Shown here in pieces: positions 27,424 through 36,497 of a stretch of DNA of 61,070 nt. The notes beneath the pieces are model-generated. The model did no database searches and was not told where the DNA came from. It worked only from the letters and a program-made list of their open reading frames with translations. The position numbers were made by a program, and so were the translations under genes. Numbering within the stretch: position 1 is the first letter of the stretch; the number at the start of each line of letters is the position of its first letter. Where the stretch lies: assembly GCF_000148995.1 (NCBI RefSeq), contig NZ_GL538354.1, positions 1-61,070 on the forward strand. The letters run 5' to 3'. The stretch comes from Listeria grayi DSM 20601 (lineage in GTDB: Bacteria > Bacillota > Bacilli > Lactobacillales > Listeriaceae).

Positions 27424-30400
27424 ATGGCGAAAAAGCTATTAACGATCAGCTTAACGATTATGTTAGCAGTTAGTGTTTTAGCGACGAATGCATTTCCAGT
27501 GTTTGCAAGCAAGCAACAAAAGTTGGCGGATAAAGATTTATATAAGCCAAATGACGCGTATAGTTATATCGTGTCTGCCACGACCGGTAAAGTTGTCGAA
27601 ATAGATGGTGATGCACTTACCGCAAGTGGGAACGAGAATGATGGCAATAAGCTGACAGATAAAAGTCTATTTTCGATTCAAAAATTTGAAGAAGCTAATC
27701 GTGTACAGATCACTCGTACGGATAATCCAAATCAGGTTTGGGTGAGCAATGGAGAGAATCTTCTAGCAAATGGCACGAAGCAAGCGACGATCTCGGCGGG
27801 AAGCTGGGAAGGTTTTGAATTGGAAAAAACGACCGGCGATATGGTTAACATCAAAAATTTTGACGGTCACTATATTCAGCTTCAAAATGATAAATTAGTA
27901 ATTGGTTCAGCGGATAAAGAGCAGGCAGAAAGCTTTTATATCATTGCGCCAAAATACGAAGATACGAGTGTTTATATGGAACATAAGCAAACTGGCAATT
28001 ATATTCAAGCAAATGGGATAGCGAACGATCCACTGACAGTTGACGGGAAGAAAGAGAATGATAAGATCGGTGACAAAGCAAGATTTAGTCCGATTTACGG
28101 TACTTTTGACGGTCAGCCGGTAATGAATTTTGTTTCGAAAGCATTTGGTAATATCACTTGGAAATCCGGCGGAACAGATACAGTTTTCCAAAACAACGGG
28201 GTTCTGGCAAGTGGCTGGGAATCGATCGTGGTGGTGCCGAATGGGGATGGAACGATTTCTTTCAAAGATTCGCAAAACAAGAAATATATTACTGTCAAAG
28301 ACGGCAAATTAGCTTGCAATTATGAAGGCAACTTGACGAACAATGAAAAATTTGTGATTCATACTGTCACAGCTCCTAAAAAAGCTACAGGGCTGAAAAC
28401 GGAAACGGTGACGAATTCTTCTGCCAAAATCACTTGGAACAGTCCTTCAGAAACGATCTACACTGGCTTCAAAGCGGTTTTGGTCAATCAATCGACAAAT
28501 GAATCGATCATCGGGGAAGAAACAAATAAAAAAGAATGGACTTTCAAAGATTTGAAACCGGGAGCAAGCTATTCAGCGAGTGTGCGAACGGTGAATGCGG
28601 ACGCTCCTTATGCTGAAAGCGAAGCAGTCACCTTCCAAACGAAAAAAGGTGTAGCTCCTGAAAAGCCGACGCAATTAGAGGCCAAAGCGGCTAATAATGC
28701 GATCGAGCTTAGCTGGAAGGCAGTGAACGGCGCAGACAGCTATGACATTTACCGCGCTAAAAGTGCCTACGACAAAGATGGCTATAAAAAAATCGCGACT
28801 GGGATCAAAGCAGCAGCTTATACGGATAAGGATCTGAATGCGGATAAGTACAGTAATTACTATAAAGTCGTTGCTGTGAACGAAAATGATGCGTCTGATC
28901 TATCCGATGAGTTCGCTTCTTTAGAAAAAACATTGTTTGGCAAAAATATCTATATTTTTGCACCAACAGACGATACGAAGCAGATTGACGAAATTTTAGC
29001 GAATACCTTCCAATTACAGAATGATAGTGATAAGAATGCCCAATTTAATGAAAATCGTTTTACTTTCTACTTCAAACCAGGTGATTATACAAAAACGAAA
29101 ACGATTCCTGTTGGTTTTTATACACAAATTGCTGGATTGGGTCAAACGCCTTACGATGTGAAGCTAAACAATTTGGAAGTACCAGCTTATCTACCGGATT
29201 TCAATGCGACTTGTAATTTCTGGCGTTCCGGCGAAAACTTCTCAGTAATGAATACTGGCGACAACACTTCTTATTTCGGCAGTTATCGTCCGGATCAATT
29301 CAACTGGTCAGTAGCACAAGCAGCTCCACTTAGAAGGATCTATTCCGAAAGAGCGATGAGCTATGATTGGAACTACGGCTGGGCGAGCGGTGGTTATGTG
29401 GCGGACAGCAAGATCGACGGGATCACCGGCGAAGGGAATAGTTCAGGTACTTTCTCTGGACAACAGTTTTACACACGTAATTCCGAAGTGAAAGGAAATG
29501 TTTACGGAACGACGCTGAATGCTTTCTATCAAGGAGTCGTTGCTCCAAATCTTGTTAATGATCAATCCGGCAAAGCCTTAGTGAACGGCAATGGTTTCAG
29601 CAACTGGGCGATCCCGACAAGTGATCAACAGCAACAAGTAGACACAAATGTCGCAACCACACCGGAATTACGAGAAAAACCATTCCTATTCCTTGATAAG
29701 GACGGAGAATATAAAGTCTTTGTCCCAGCACTGAAAAAGAACTCCAAAGGGACTTCCTGGTCAAAAGACAGTATGGGAGACGGCAAAGTTGTTTCACTGG
29801 ATAAATTCTATATTGCTAAAGAAGGCGATTCCGCAAGCAAGATCAACGGCGAACTGGCAAAAGGCAAAAATATCTTCTTCACGCCGGGAGTCTACCATGC
29901 GGAAGAAACGATCAAAGTCCAAAAAGAAAATACGATCTTACTCGGAACCGGAATGGCATCGATCATTCCTGATAACCAAGAGGCAGCCATGCATTTAGAT
30001 GATGTGAGTGGCCTTACAGTGGCAGGATTGATATTTGATGCAGGCGAACATTCCAAAGCAATGCTAGTGGCGGGAGAAGAAGGTAAACATACAAGCCACG
30101 CCAGCAATCCGACACTACTTGCAGATCTATTCTTTAGGATCGGTGGCACGACTGATAAATTGACGAAGGCGGACGACGCTTTGATCATCAACAGTGACGA
30201 TGTTATCGGTGACCATTTCTGGATCTGGCGTGCAGATCACGGCACCGGCGTTTCCTGGGACGGCAATAAGTCGAAACACGGCATGATCGTGAATGGTGAT
30301 AATGTGACTTCTTACGCGCTTTTCAATGAACATTTCCAAGAATACGATACACTGTGGAATGGCGAAAATGGTGCCACGTATTTCTATCAAAATGAAAAAG

Positions 30401-31500
30401 CATATGACCCGATCAGCCAAGAAGCATGGATGTCGCATAATGGGACGGTCAAAGGCTATGCGGCTTATAAAGTAGCGAATAAAGTGAAGAAACATTACGC
30501 GATCGGGCTTGGCATCTATAATGTCTTTATCAACACAGGACCTACGCACGACTCGTCTAAAGTCCAAATCGAATTAGACAATGCAATCGAAGTCCCGAAT
30601 GCGAAAGATGTTCTGATCGAAAATGCAACGCTGCAAACCTTCGCGAAGGAAGATGGCGCTCTGCAAAAATTCAATCATATCATCAATGGGACAGGGGAAG
30701 GCGTTAGCAGTGGCGTGGATGTCAATACAGGCGAAAAAGGAGAAGGCTGGTCCCGTAAGTTTATCCTAAGCTACCAAAATGGCGTGACGACAAGAGGATT
30801 TAATGGATCCATCACCGAGCAGGGGCAACAGCCAACGGACGAAAATGGCCAACCACCCGTGCAATCTGTAGATAAAACAGCTTTAAAAAAGTTGATCGCC
30901 CAAAGTGAAACAAAGAAAAAAGCAGATTATACTGCAAAATCATGGACGGCTTTTGAAACAGCATTAAAAACTGGTAAAACAGTCTGGAACGATACGAAAG
31001 CAACGCAAAAAGAAGTAACGCAAGCCGAGAAGAATCTCCAACTAGCACTAGAAAAATTGGTGAAGGCACCAGTAAAAGTTGATAAAACAGCGCTAAAGAA
31101 GACGATCCAGCATAATAAAGATAAAAAGAAAGCAACTTACACTGCCAAAACATGGGCGCCTTACGAAAAAGCATTCAAAAAAGCAGAAAAAGTCTTGAAT
31201 GATGCAAAAGCAACGCAAAAAGAAGTCAATCAAGCAGAAAAAGACTTATCAAAAACAGCTAAAGCGTTGAAAAAAGTAAAAGTAAACAAAAAAACGCTGA
31301 AAGCGACAGTAGAAAAGAATCAGCATAAGAAAAAGAAAAATTACACAAGTAAAACGTGGAAGAAGTATTCCCAAGCATTGAAGGAAGCCAAACATGTTTT
31401 AAAAGACAGCAAGGCGACCCAAAAGAAAGTCGATCAAGCCGATAAAAACTTGAAAAAAGCTGTAAAAGGCTTGAAAAAAGTCAAAAGTAAACACAAATAA
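27424..31500 (+). CDS. Large secreted multidomain protein with FIVAR repeats, probably glycan-active
   Basis: 1358 residues. Signal peptide (about 1-29, ending VFA); beta-trefoil/fascin-like region (about 40-310); two fibronectin III domains (about 316-410 and 411-500); a large domain (about 505-1130) with IAGLGQTPYDV, WAVSQ-like VAQAAPLRRIY, and NSDDVIGDHFWIWRADHG; then three FIVAR-type repeats starting at 1149, 1219 and 1287. Homologues of the large domain are, as I recall, usually labelled coagulation factor 5/8-type or adenylyl cyclase, neither of which is informative; a beta-helix carbohydrate-active fold is likely. No LPXTG; the tail is very lysine-rich. The cre site fits sugar use. Confidence 0.85.
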   Translation: MAKKLLTISLTIMLAVSVLATNAFPVFASKQQKLADKDLYKPNDAYSYIVSATTGKVVEIDGDALTASGNENDGNKLTDKSLFSIQKFEEANRVQITRTDNPNQVWVSNGENLLANGTKQATISAGSWEGFELEKTTGDMVNIKNFDGHYIQLQNDKLVIGSADKEQAESFYIIAPKYEDTSVYMEHKQTGNYIQANGIANDPLTVDGKKENDKIGDKARFSPIYGTFDGQPVMNFVSKAFGNITWKSGGTDTVFQNNGVLASGWESIVVVPNGDGTISFKDSQNKKYITVKDGKLACNYEGNLTNNEKFVIHTVTAPKKATGLKTETVTNSSAKITWNSPSETIYTGFKAVLVNQSTNESIIGEETNKKEWTFKDLKPGASYSASVRTVNADAPYAESEAVTFQTKKGVAPEKPTQLEAKAANNAIELSWKAVNGADSYDIYRAKSAYDKDGYKKIATGIKAAAYTDKDLNADKYSNYYKVVAVNENDASDLSDEFASLEKTLFGKNIYIFAPTDDTKQIDEILANTFQLQNDSDKNAQFNENRFTFYFKPGDYTKTKTIPVGFYTQIAGLGQTPYDVKLNNLEVPAYLPDFNATCNFWRSGENFSVMNTGDNTSYFGSYRPDQFNWSVAQAAPLRRIYSERAMSYDWNYGWASGGYVADSKIDGITGEGNSSGTFSGQQFYTRNSEVKGNVYGTTLNAFYQGVVAPNLVNDQSGKALVNGNGFSNWAIPTSDQQQQVDTNVATTPELREKPFLFLDKDGEYKVFVPALKKNSKGTSWSKDSMGDGKVVSLDKFYIAKEGDSASKINGELAKGKNIFFTPGVYHAEETIKVQKENTILLGTGMASIIPDNQEAAMHLDDVSGLTVAGLIFDAGEHSKAMLVAGEEGKHTSHASNPTLLADLFFRIGGTTDKLTKADDALIINSDDVIGDHFWIWRADHGTGVSWDGNKSKHGMIVNGDNVTSYALFNEHFQEYDTLWNGENGATYFYQNEKAYDPISQEAWMSHNGTVKGYAAYKVANKVKKHYAIGLGIYNVFINTGPTHDSSKVQIELDNAIEVPNAKDVLIENATLQTFAKEDGALQKFNHIINGTGEGVSSGVDVNTGEKGEGWSRKFILSYQNGVTTRGFNGSITEQGQQPTDENGQPPVQSVDKTALKKLIAQSETKKKADYTAKSWTAFETALKTGKTVWNDTKATQKEVTQAEKNLQLALEKLVKAPVKVDKTALKKTIQHNKDKKKATYTAKTWAPYEKAFKKAEKVLNDAKATQKEVNQAEKDLSKTAKALKKVKVNKKTLKATVEKNQHKKKKNYTSKTWKKYSQALKEAKHVLKDSKATQKKVDQADKNLKKAVKGLKKVKSKHK
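30868..31491 (+). repeat. Three tandem FIVAR-type repeats in the secreted protein
   Basis: Units of about 70 codons start at 30868, 31078 and 31282, each with the pattern K-x-YT-x-K-x-W and KATQK-x-V-x-QA-x-K. The word AAAGCAACGCAAAAAGAAGT occurs in units 1 and 2. Lysine content rises from unit 1 to unit 3. Confidence 0.85.
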
Positions 31501-31515
31501 AAACGGAAAAAGGTT

Positions 31516-31548
31516 ACCCTCTTGCAGATCAAGCAAGGGGGTTTTTTT
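31516..31548 (+). terminator. Terminator of the large secreted protein gene
   Basis: ACCCTCTTGC pairs with GCAAGGGGGT (G-T pairs allowed), then T7. Confidence 0.8.
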
Positions 31549-31631
31549 CGGAAAAGCCAGCTTTTTAACTGCTTCCCACCACAAAAAAAGGTATAATAAA
31601 AGGGAGAACAATCAGAAAGGTTGGGATTTAA

Positions 31632-32474
31632 ATGGTAATTATCGGACTTACAGGTTGGAGCGACCATGATACGCTGCTGAATAATCAAAAGAAACTGCAT
31701 TTAGAAGATTATGCGGCTCATTTTCCGCTTGTAGAAGTAGACACGAGTTTTTACGCGATCCCCTCACCTAAAACGACGACGCAATGGGTCCGGCAGACAC
31801 CGGCGGGTTTCGGATTTGTTGTAAAAGCCTTTCAAGCGATGACACTGCATAAAGAGTGGCAGGATTATTTTGATTCCGAGCAAGCCATGTATCGTGCTTT
31901 TATGGATATGATCGCCCCAATCAGTGAAGAGGGCAAGTTGAAAGCAGTCTTGTTTCAATTTCCACCATATTTTAATTGTACGAAGGAAAACATCTCTTAC
32001 TTACGCTATATTGCTAAGCAAATGGAAGGTTTGCCAGTTGCGATCGAGTTCCGCAATAAATCCTGGTATTCTGAGACTAATCGAGAAAAAACACTCGCAT
32101 TGCTGACCGAACTGAAATTTATCCATACGGTTGTCGATGAACCGCAAGTCGGAAATGGAACGGTGCCGATCGTCTTGCAGGCAACACATCCAGAGCTGAC
32201 ATTAGTGCGGCTCCATGGGCGAAACCAATTTGGCTGGCTCAAAGGTAACAGCGAGAATTGGCGGGAAGTACGCACGCTCTATCGCTATAATGAGGAAGAG
32301 ATCGAAGAGTGGAAAAAATACATCCACCATTTAGAAAAATCGTCGAAAGAGATCGTGGTGATCTTTAATAATAACAGCGGCGGAGATGCTGCTGATAATG
32401 CCAAGCAATTGGAAAAAGCGCTTCAAGTACAATACGATACACTTGCACCGCGGCAGATGAATCTGTTTGACTAA
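31632..32474 (+). CDS. DUF72 family protein (YunF-like)
   Basis: 280 residues, TIM-barrel-like DUF72. Signature segments: GLTGWSDHD, VEVDTSFYAIPS, FGFVVKAFQAMT and VRLHGRNQFGW. The family is widespread, structurally related to endonuclease IV-type barrels, and has no firmly known function. It begins a run of five closely spaced forward genes (31632-36376). A TATAAT-like box and AGAAAGG lie upstream. Confidence 0.9.
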   Translation: MVIIGLTGWSDHDTLLNNQKKLHLEDYAAHFPLVEVDTSFYAIPSPKTTTQWVRQTPAGFGFVVKAFQAMTLHKEWQDYFDSEQAMYRAFMDMIAPISEEGKLKAVLFQFPPYFNCTKENISYLRYIAKQMEGLPVAIEFRNKSWYSETNREKTLALLTELKFIHTVVDEPQVGNGTVPIVLQATHPELTLVRLHGRNQFGWLKGNSENWREVRTLYRYNEEEIEEWKKYIHHLEKSSKEIVVIFNNNSGGDAADNAKQLEKALQVQYDTLAPRQMNLFD

Positions 32475-32492
32475 CAAAAAAGGAGACGAAGT

Positions 32493-33902
32493 ATGACACA
32501 ATTAAACGATTATTTAGCTATCCAGGCGGGAAACTTCGAAAAAACACCTTCGACATTTGTCTTTACGCCTAAGCAAGCGATGACACTAAAAGAAATCCAA
32601 AAGCGCTTTAAACTATATCCGCTTTTTTCCAAAGTTCGCTTTGAAACAAATCCGGCAATGCCTGAAACCAGTATGTATATCGATTTCCAGTTTAAGCAGG
32701 AGGAGTATCGATACTATTTGGAGCTATTGGAGCGGCAGGAAGAGGAAGAATTTTTGGAAAGCTATTTTCGGATGGAACCGATCATGGAAGAAACGCTCGC
32801 TGCGGTAAGGCAGGCGAAGCAGGATATTTATTTGGAAACACTTTTTCAAGCAGACAGCATGCTCAGTTACGCTGTCCAACTGCACGCGACTTATTGTATC
32901 GCACCGGATCTGCTTATCTGCCGTGACCTTTCCGCTGGGAACAAGCTTTTCGGCAAAGATTGGCTAGGATTCCAAACGGAGACTGATATCATGCCGGATG
33001 TGGAAAGTTTGTATATCATTCATTCGGTTTATGATAATGAGAGTGCAGAACCGCAGTCGTTCTGGTTCCACACGCACGGACTTAATCGTTTGGGCTTTGC
33101 TGAAGTGGAGATCATCATCCCGAATCCCCTGGAAAGTTTTTATGGGATCTCCGACTTGATTCGTACTTATGTCAATAACTGTATCGAAAATGAGCAGTTT
33201 GTGATGCTGGAGCCGGCGCCTATGGTCCAGACCCCGGAAAGATTGGAGTATGTGCTTGCCGTTCCTTGGGAAGTAGGCTTGGAATATGTGAAACAGCCGC
33301 CGCTGATCGAATCTATTCCGGATCTTGAAGAATTAGCGTTTCCCAGTAGCTTACCGCAAGGAGAATTTTTAGGCGATCTAGCAGACCGCGACGAGCACCA
33401 CGCTGGTCCTTCTGTTCTGCTCTTCCGCGCGATCGAGACAGAACCACAGCTACAGACATTTTTCCAAAGCTTTAATGAGCAACAATCGCTCATGTTTTTG
33501 AAAACTAGAAAAGAAACGCTGACAATGGCGGATAAAGCTAGAAATAGACTACCGTATTTCCGAAATATCTTTGAAGCAGAAACGAAACCGGCGAAAAAAG
33601 GGTTCTTTGGCCGTAATAAAGTACAGGCTGATCCTGATTATCGCTTTTTAATGAAATTCGGCATTCCTTTTGGAGAAGGGGAGGACGATAAGGAACATAT
33701 CTGGTTTGAACCGCTGGAACTTTATAAAGATAAAATAAAAGGCAAGCTGATCAATGAGCCATTTTACCTCCGTGATATGCAAAAAGACGGCATTTATGAA
33801 GTGCCGCTCGAGCAATTGACGGACTGGCAGGTTTCCTCGGAAACAAGTTTTTACGACCCGAATAATGTGTATCAATTTTTCTTGCCGTACACAAATAGCT
33901 GA
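32493..33902 (+). CDS. DUF4026/DUF2314-like protein of unknown function
   Basis: 469 residues, no signal peptide or membrane segment, acidic. The C-terminal 90 residues (KEHIWFEPLELYKDKIKGKL, then NEPFYLRDMQKDGIYEVP and LTDWQ) look like a DUF2314 module, the part before it like DUF4026. A basic linker with KKGFFGRNK joins them. No catalytic motif is apparent. It lies 18 bp behind the DUF72 gene and 23 bp before the metallophosphoesterase gene, so co-transcription is likely. Confidence 0.7.
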   Translation: MTQLNDYLAIQAGNFEKTPSTFVFTPKQAMTLKEIQKRFKLYPLFSKVRFETNPAMPETSMYIDFQFKQEEYRYYLELLERQEEEEFLESYFRMEPIMEETLAAVRQAKQDIYLETLFQADSMLSYAVQLHATYCIAPDLLICRDLSAGNKLFGKDWLGFQTETDIMPDVESLYIIHSVYDNESAEPQSFWFHTHGLNRLGFAEVEIIIPNPLESFYGISDLIRTYVNNCIENEQFVMLEPAPMVQTPERLEYVLAVPWEVGLEYVKQPPLIESIPDLEELAFPSSLPQGEFLGDLADRDEHHAGPSVLLFRAIETEPQLQTFFQSFNEQQSLMFLKTRKETLTMADKARNRLPYFRNIFEAETKPAKKGFFGRNKVQADPDYRFLMKFGIPFGEGEDDKEHIWFEPLELYKDKIKGKLINEPFYLRDMQKDGIYEVPLEQLTDWQVSSETSFYDPNNVYQFFLPYTNS

Positions 33903-33925
33903 CTGCGAGGAAAGGGAGGATCTGA

Positions 33926-35299
33926 ATGAAAAAATTAACACTATGGCATACGAATGACATCCATAGTCACTTTGAAAATTGGCCGCAGATCATTGCTTTT
34001 TTACAAGCAAAGAAAAAGCAGGCAGATTCTTCTGGAGAAGCCGCACTATTCTTTGATATCGGCGACTTTCTAGATCGCGTCCACCCGCTGACGGAAGGAA
34101 CGAATGGAAAGGCAAATGTAGCGATGCTGAACGAGCTACCTTATGATGCCGTCACGATCGGAAACAATGAAGGGACGACGTTGGCACATGAACAGGTAGA
34201 AGAACTCTATGAGGATGCCGTATTTCCTGTTGTCTGCTGTAATCTATATGAAGATCTCGATTATCAAATCAGACCAGACTGGGCGGCGCCTTTCGTTTAT
34301 AAACAAATCGATGATCATAAAGTTGCGATCCTCGGCGCAACAGCACCATTTCGCGAGTTTTATGAAACATTGGGTTGGGGAATCGAAGAGCCGATTCCAG
34401 CTATCCAAAAAGTCTTAGCGATGCTAGATAAAGACACGGACACGATCATTCTGCTTTCACATCTGGGTTTACAGGCAGATGAACGGATAGCAGCGGTACT
34501 GCCAGAAATCGATATCATCATCGGCAGCCATACGCATCATTTACTCGAAACTGGTAAAATGGTAGGAAACACACTGCTTGCTGCCGCTGGGAAATGGGGA
34601 CAGTATGTGGGCGAGATCACGATCACTTTCCATGATGATAAAACTATCGCAGCAAAAACGGCGATCACTTATCCGACCACCTCACTTCCCGATGTTGCTG
34701 GAAAAGAAGCAATGATCGCGCAATATTTTGAAGAAGGAAAAGCGGAATTATCTGCTGAAGTGGTCCACCTCCCAGAAGCTCTTTATCATGATTGGTACCA
34801 GACTTCAAAAATAGCGGATATAATGGCGGAAGCTGTGATAGAATGGACAGGGGCAGAAACATTTCTAAACAATGCCGGTATCTTTATGAAAGATTGGCAG
34901 CCGGGAACCATTACAGAATTCGACATCCATCAAATGCTGCCACACCCGCTCAATGCGATTGTGGTGACGATGACAGGTGAAGAACTGGCCGTGCTGATCC
35001 AATCGATTGCAGAAAAAGAAGCAGAATTAGTCCAATTACCGCTAAGAGGTTTTGGCTTCCGTGGTGAGTTTTTCGGAAAGATCCTGATGCCCGGAGCGAG
35101 CTTCGATGCCGAAAACCAAGTGGCGCTATTCAATGGCGAATGGATCGATGCACAAAAAGAATACCGGATCGCCACACATGATACATTTGTATTCGCACCA
35201 TTTTTCCCGATCATCAAACGGGTATCTAAAAAAGAAGTGTATACACCGGAGCTTTTGCGTGATATTTTAAAATGGAAGCTAAAGGCTATTTACGGATAG
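33926..35299 (+). CDS. Bimetal phosphoesterase, 5'-nucleotidase family (YunD-like)
   Basis: 457 residues. N-terminal calcineurin-like phosphoesterase with HTNDIHSHFENW, FDIGDFLDR, GNNEGT, LLSHLG and GSHTHH metal motifs; C-terminal 5'-nucleotidase domain (from about 260, with FLNNAGIF and MLPHPLNAIV). No signal peptide, so it acts in the cytosol, as YunD does; substrate likely a nucleotide or related diphosphate. Fourth-position gene context: followed 17 bp on by yutD. Confidence 0.9.
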   Translation: MKKLTLWHTNDIHSHFENWPQIIAFLQAKKKQADSSGEAALFFDIGDFLDRVHPLTEGTNGKANVAMLNELPYDAVTIGNNEGTTLAHEQVEELYEDAVFPVVCCNLYEDLDYQIRPDWAAPFVYKQIDDHKVAILGATAPFREFYETLGWGIEEPIPAIQKVLAMLDKDTDTIILLSHLGLQADERIAAVLPEIDIIIGSHTHHLLETGKMVGNTLLAAAGKWGQYVGEITITFHDDKTIAAKTAITYPTTSLPDVAGKEAMIAQYFEEGKAELSAEVVHLPEALYHDWYQTSKIADIMAEAVIEWTGAETFLNNAGIFMKDWQPGTITEFDIHQMLPHPLNAIVVTMTGEELAVLIQSIAEKEAELVQLPLRGFGFRGEFFGKILMPGASFDAENQVALFNGEWIDAQKEYRIATHDTFVFAPFFPIIKRVSKKEVYTPELLRDILKWKLKAIYG

Positions 35300-35316
35300 A
35301 AGAGGAGGGAAGCCCG

Positions 35317-35595
35317 ATGATCACCATCCAAAATATCAATTACGAATTGATAACGAACTATCGGGAAGCATTCGATCAGGAAAAGTTAGAAGAACGCTTC
35401 AGTGATATTCTCGGAAGATATGATTATATTGTCGGCGACTGGGGTTATGATCAGCTCAGACTGAAAGGCTTTTTTGAAGACAACAACCGGAAAGCCGCCT
35501 ATGATAATAAAATCGGCACGCTGAAAGAATATATTTATGAATACTGTAATTTTGGCTGTGCTTATTTCGTTTTGAAAAAAATAAAAGGCAAATGA
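35317..35595 (+). CDS. yutD: YutD family protein
   Basis: 92 residues from ATG 35317, preceded by AGAGGAGGG. Matches the YutD family (DYIVGDWGYDQLRLKGF, YEYCNFGCAYFVLKKI). Conserved in Bacilli; function unknown. The conserved association with the HAD gene yutF holds here too, with a 10-bp gap. Confidence 0.9.
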   Translation: MITIQNINYELITNYREAFDQEKLEERFSDILGRYDYIVGDWGYDQLRLKGFFEDNNRKAAYDNKIGTLKEYIYEYCNFGCAYFVLKKIKGK

Positions 35596-35605
35596 GGTTT
35601 GTAAA

Positions 35606-36376
35606 GTGATCACAAAAACATATGGTGCATATTTGATTGATTTAGACGGAACCATGTACCGAGGTTCAGAAAAAATCCCGGAAGCACCGCTCTTTGTAAA
35701 AGAACTGTTGGCTCGAAACATCCCACATTTATTTGTGACGAATAATTCGACCAAAACACCAGAACAAGTCGCTGCAACATTGAATAGCATGGATATCCCG
35801 GCAAAACCGGAAAATATTTTCACTTCTTCTTTGGCGACTGCACAATATATGACACAACTGAATCAAGGAAAAACTGCCTATGTCATCGGTGAGACTGGCT
35901 TAAAAGAGGCACTTCAGCTGGCGGGTTTTGAAGAGAAAGCCGTTGATCCTGATTTTGTGGTCGTAGGAATGGACCGGGAAGTAAATTATGAAAAATTAGC
36001 CACAGCAGCACTAGCGATCCGCGACGGGGCTACTTTTATTTCTACAAACCGCGACCGAGCGATCCCCACTGAAAAAGGTCTCATGCCCGGTAATGGAGCA
36101 ATCACAGGCGCGATCAGTTTGACAACTGGCGTAGAGCCGACATTTATCGGCAAACCCGAAGCTATCATTGTAGAGCAGGCATTAGAACGCCTTGGAATCG
36201 GAAAAGAACAAGCAATCATGGTCGGCGATAATTATGAAACAGATATTTCCGCCGGCATTCATTACGGTATGGATACGGTGATCGTGCATACCGGCTTTAC
36301 TTCACCAGAAGAACTGCGGGAAAAGCCGCAGCAGCCTACATATGCCATTGCTGATTTATCGGAGTGGCAGTTTTAA
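35606..36376 (+). CDS. yutF: HAD-IIA phosphatase (YutF/NagD-like)
   Basis: 256 residues from GTG 35606 (GAGGT upstream). HAD motif I DLDGTMYRG with nucleophile Asp, motif II VTNNSTKTP, motif III lysine in FIGKPEA and motif IV MVGDNYETDI. A cytosolic sugar-phosphate or nucleotide phosphatase; exact substrate unknown. End of the forward cluster. Confidence 0.93.
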   Translation: MITKTYGAYLIDLDGTMYRGSEKIPEAPLFVKELLARNIPHLFVTNNSTKTPEQVAATLNSMDIPAKPENIFTSSLATAQYMTQLNQGKTAYVIGETGLKEALQLAGFEEKAVDPDFVVVGMDREVNYEKLATAALAIRDGATFISTNRDRAIPTEKGLMPGNGAITGAISLTTGVEPTFIGKPEAIIVEQALERLGIGKEQAIMVGDNYETDISAGIHYGMDTVIVHTGFTSPEELREKPQQPTYAIADLSEWQF

Positions 36377-36395
36377 TAGGAAGGCGTCATCATGG

Positions 36396-36446
36396 TGATC
36401 ACATATTAAAGAGCATGAAGCAGAAGCTTGATAATATATGTGATCA
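36396..36446. repeat. Long imperfect hairpin behind yutF
   Basis: TGATCACATATTA (36396-36408) and TAATATATGTGATCA (36432-36446) can pair over 13 bp with a 2-nt bulge. No T run follows, so it is not a terminator; purpose unknown. Confidence 0.6.
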
Positions 36447-36459
36447 AAAGTAGCAATAT

Positions 36460-36497
36460 AAAAAGCCATATCATCCACTAGATGATATGGCTTTTTA
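36460..36497. terminator. Bidirectional terminator between yutF and the glycerate kinase gene
   Basis: AAAAGCCATATCATC pairs with GATGATATGGCTTTT around CACTA, with A and T runs on the sides. Confidence 0.92.

Noticed and set aside
30868-31491. Possible CRISPR-like repeat
   Set aside because: The repetition is at protein level (FIVAR units of 70 codons) with diverged DNA; no short identical repeats with equal spacers anywhere in the window.
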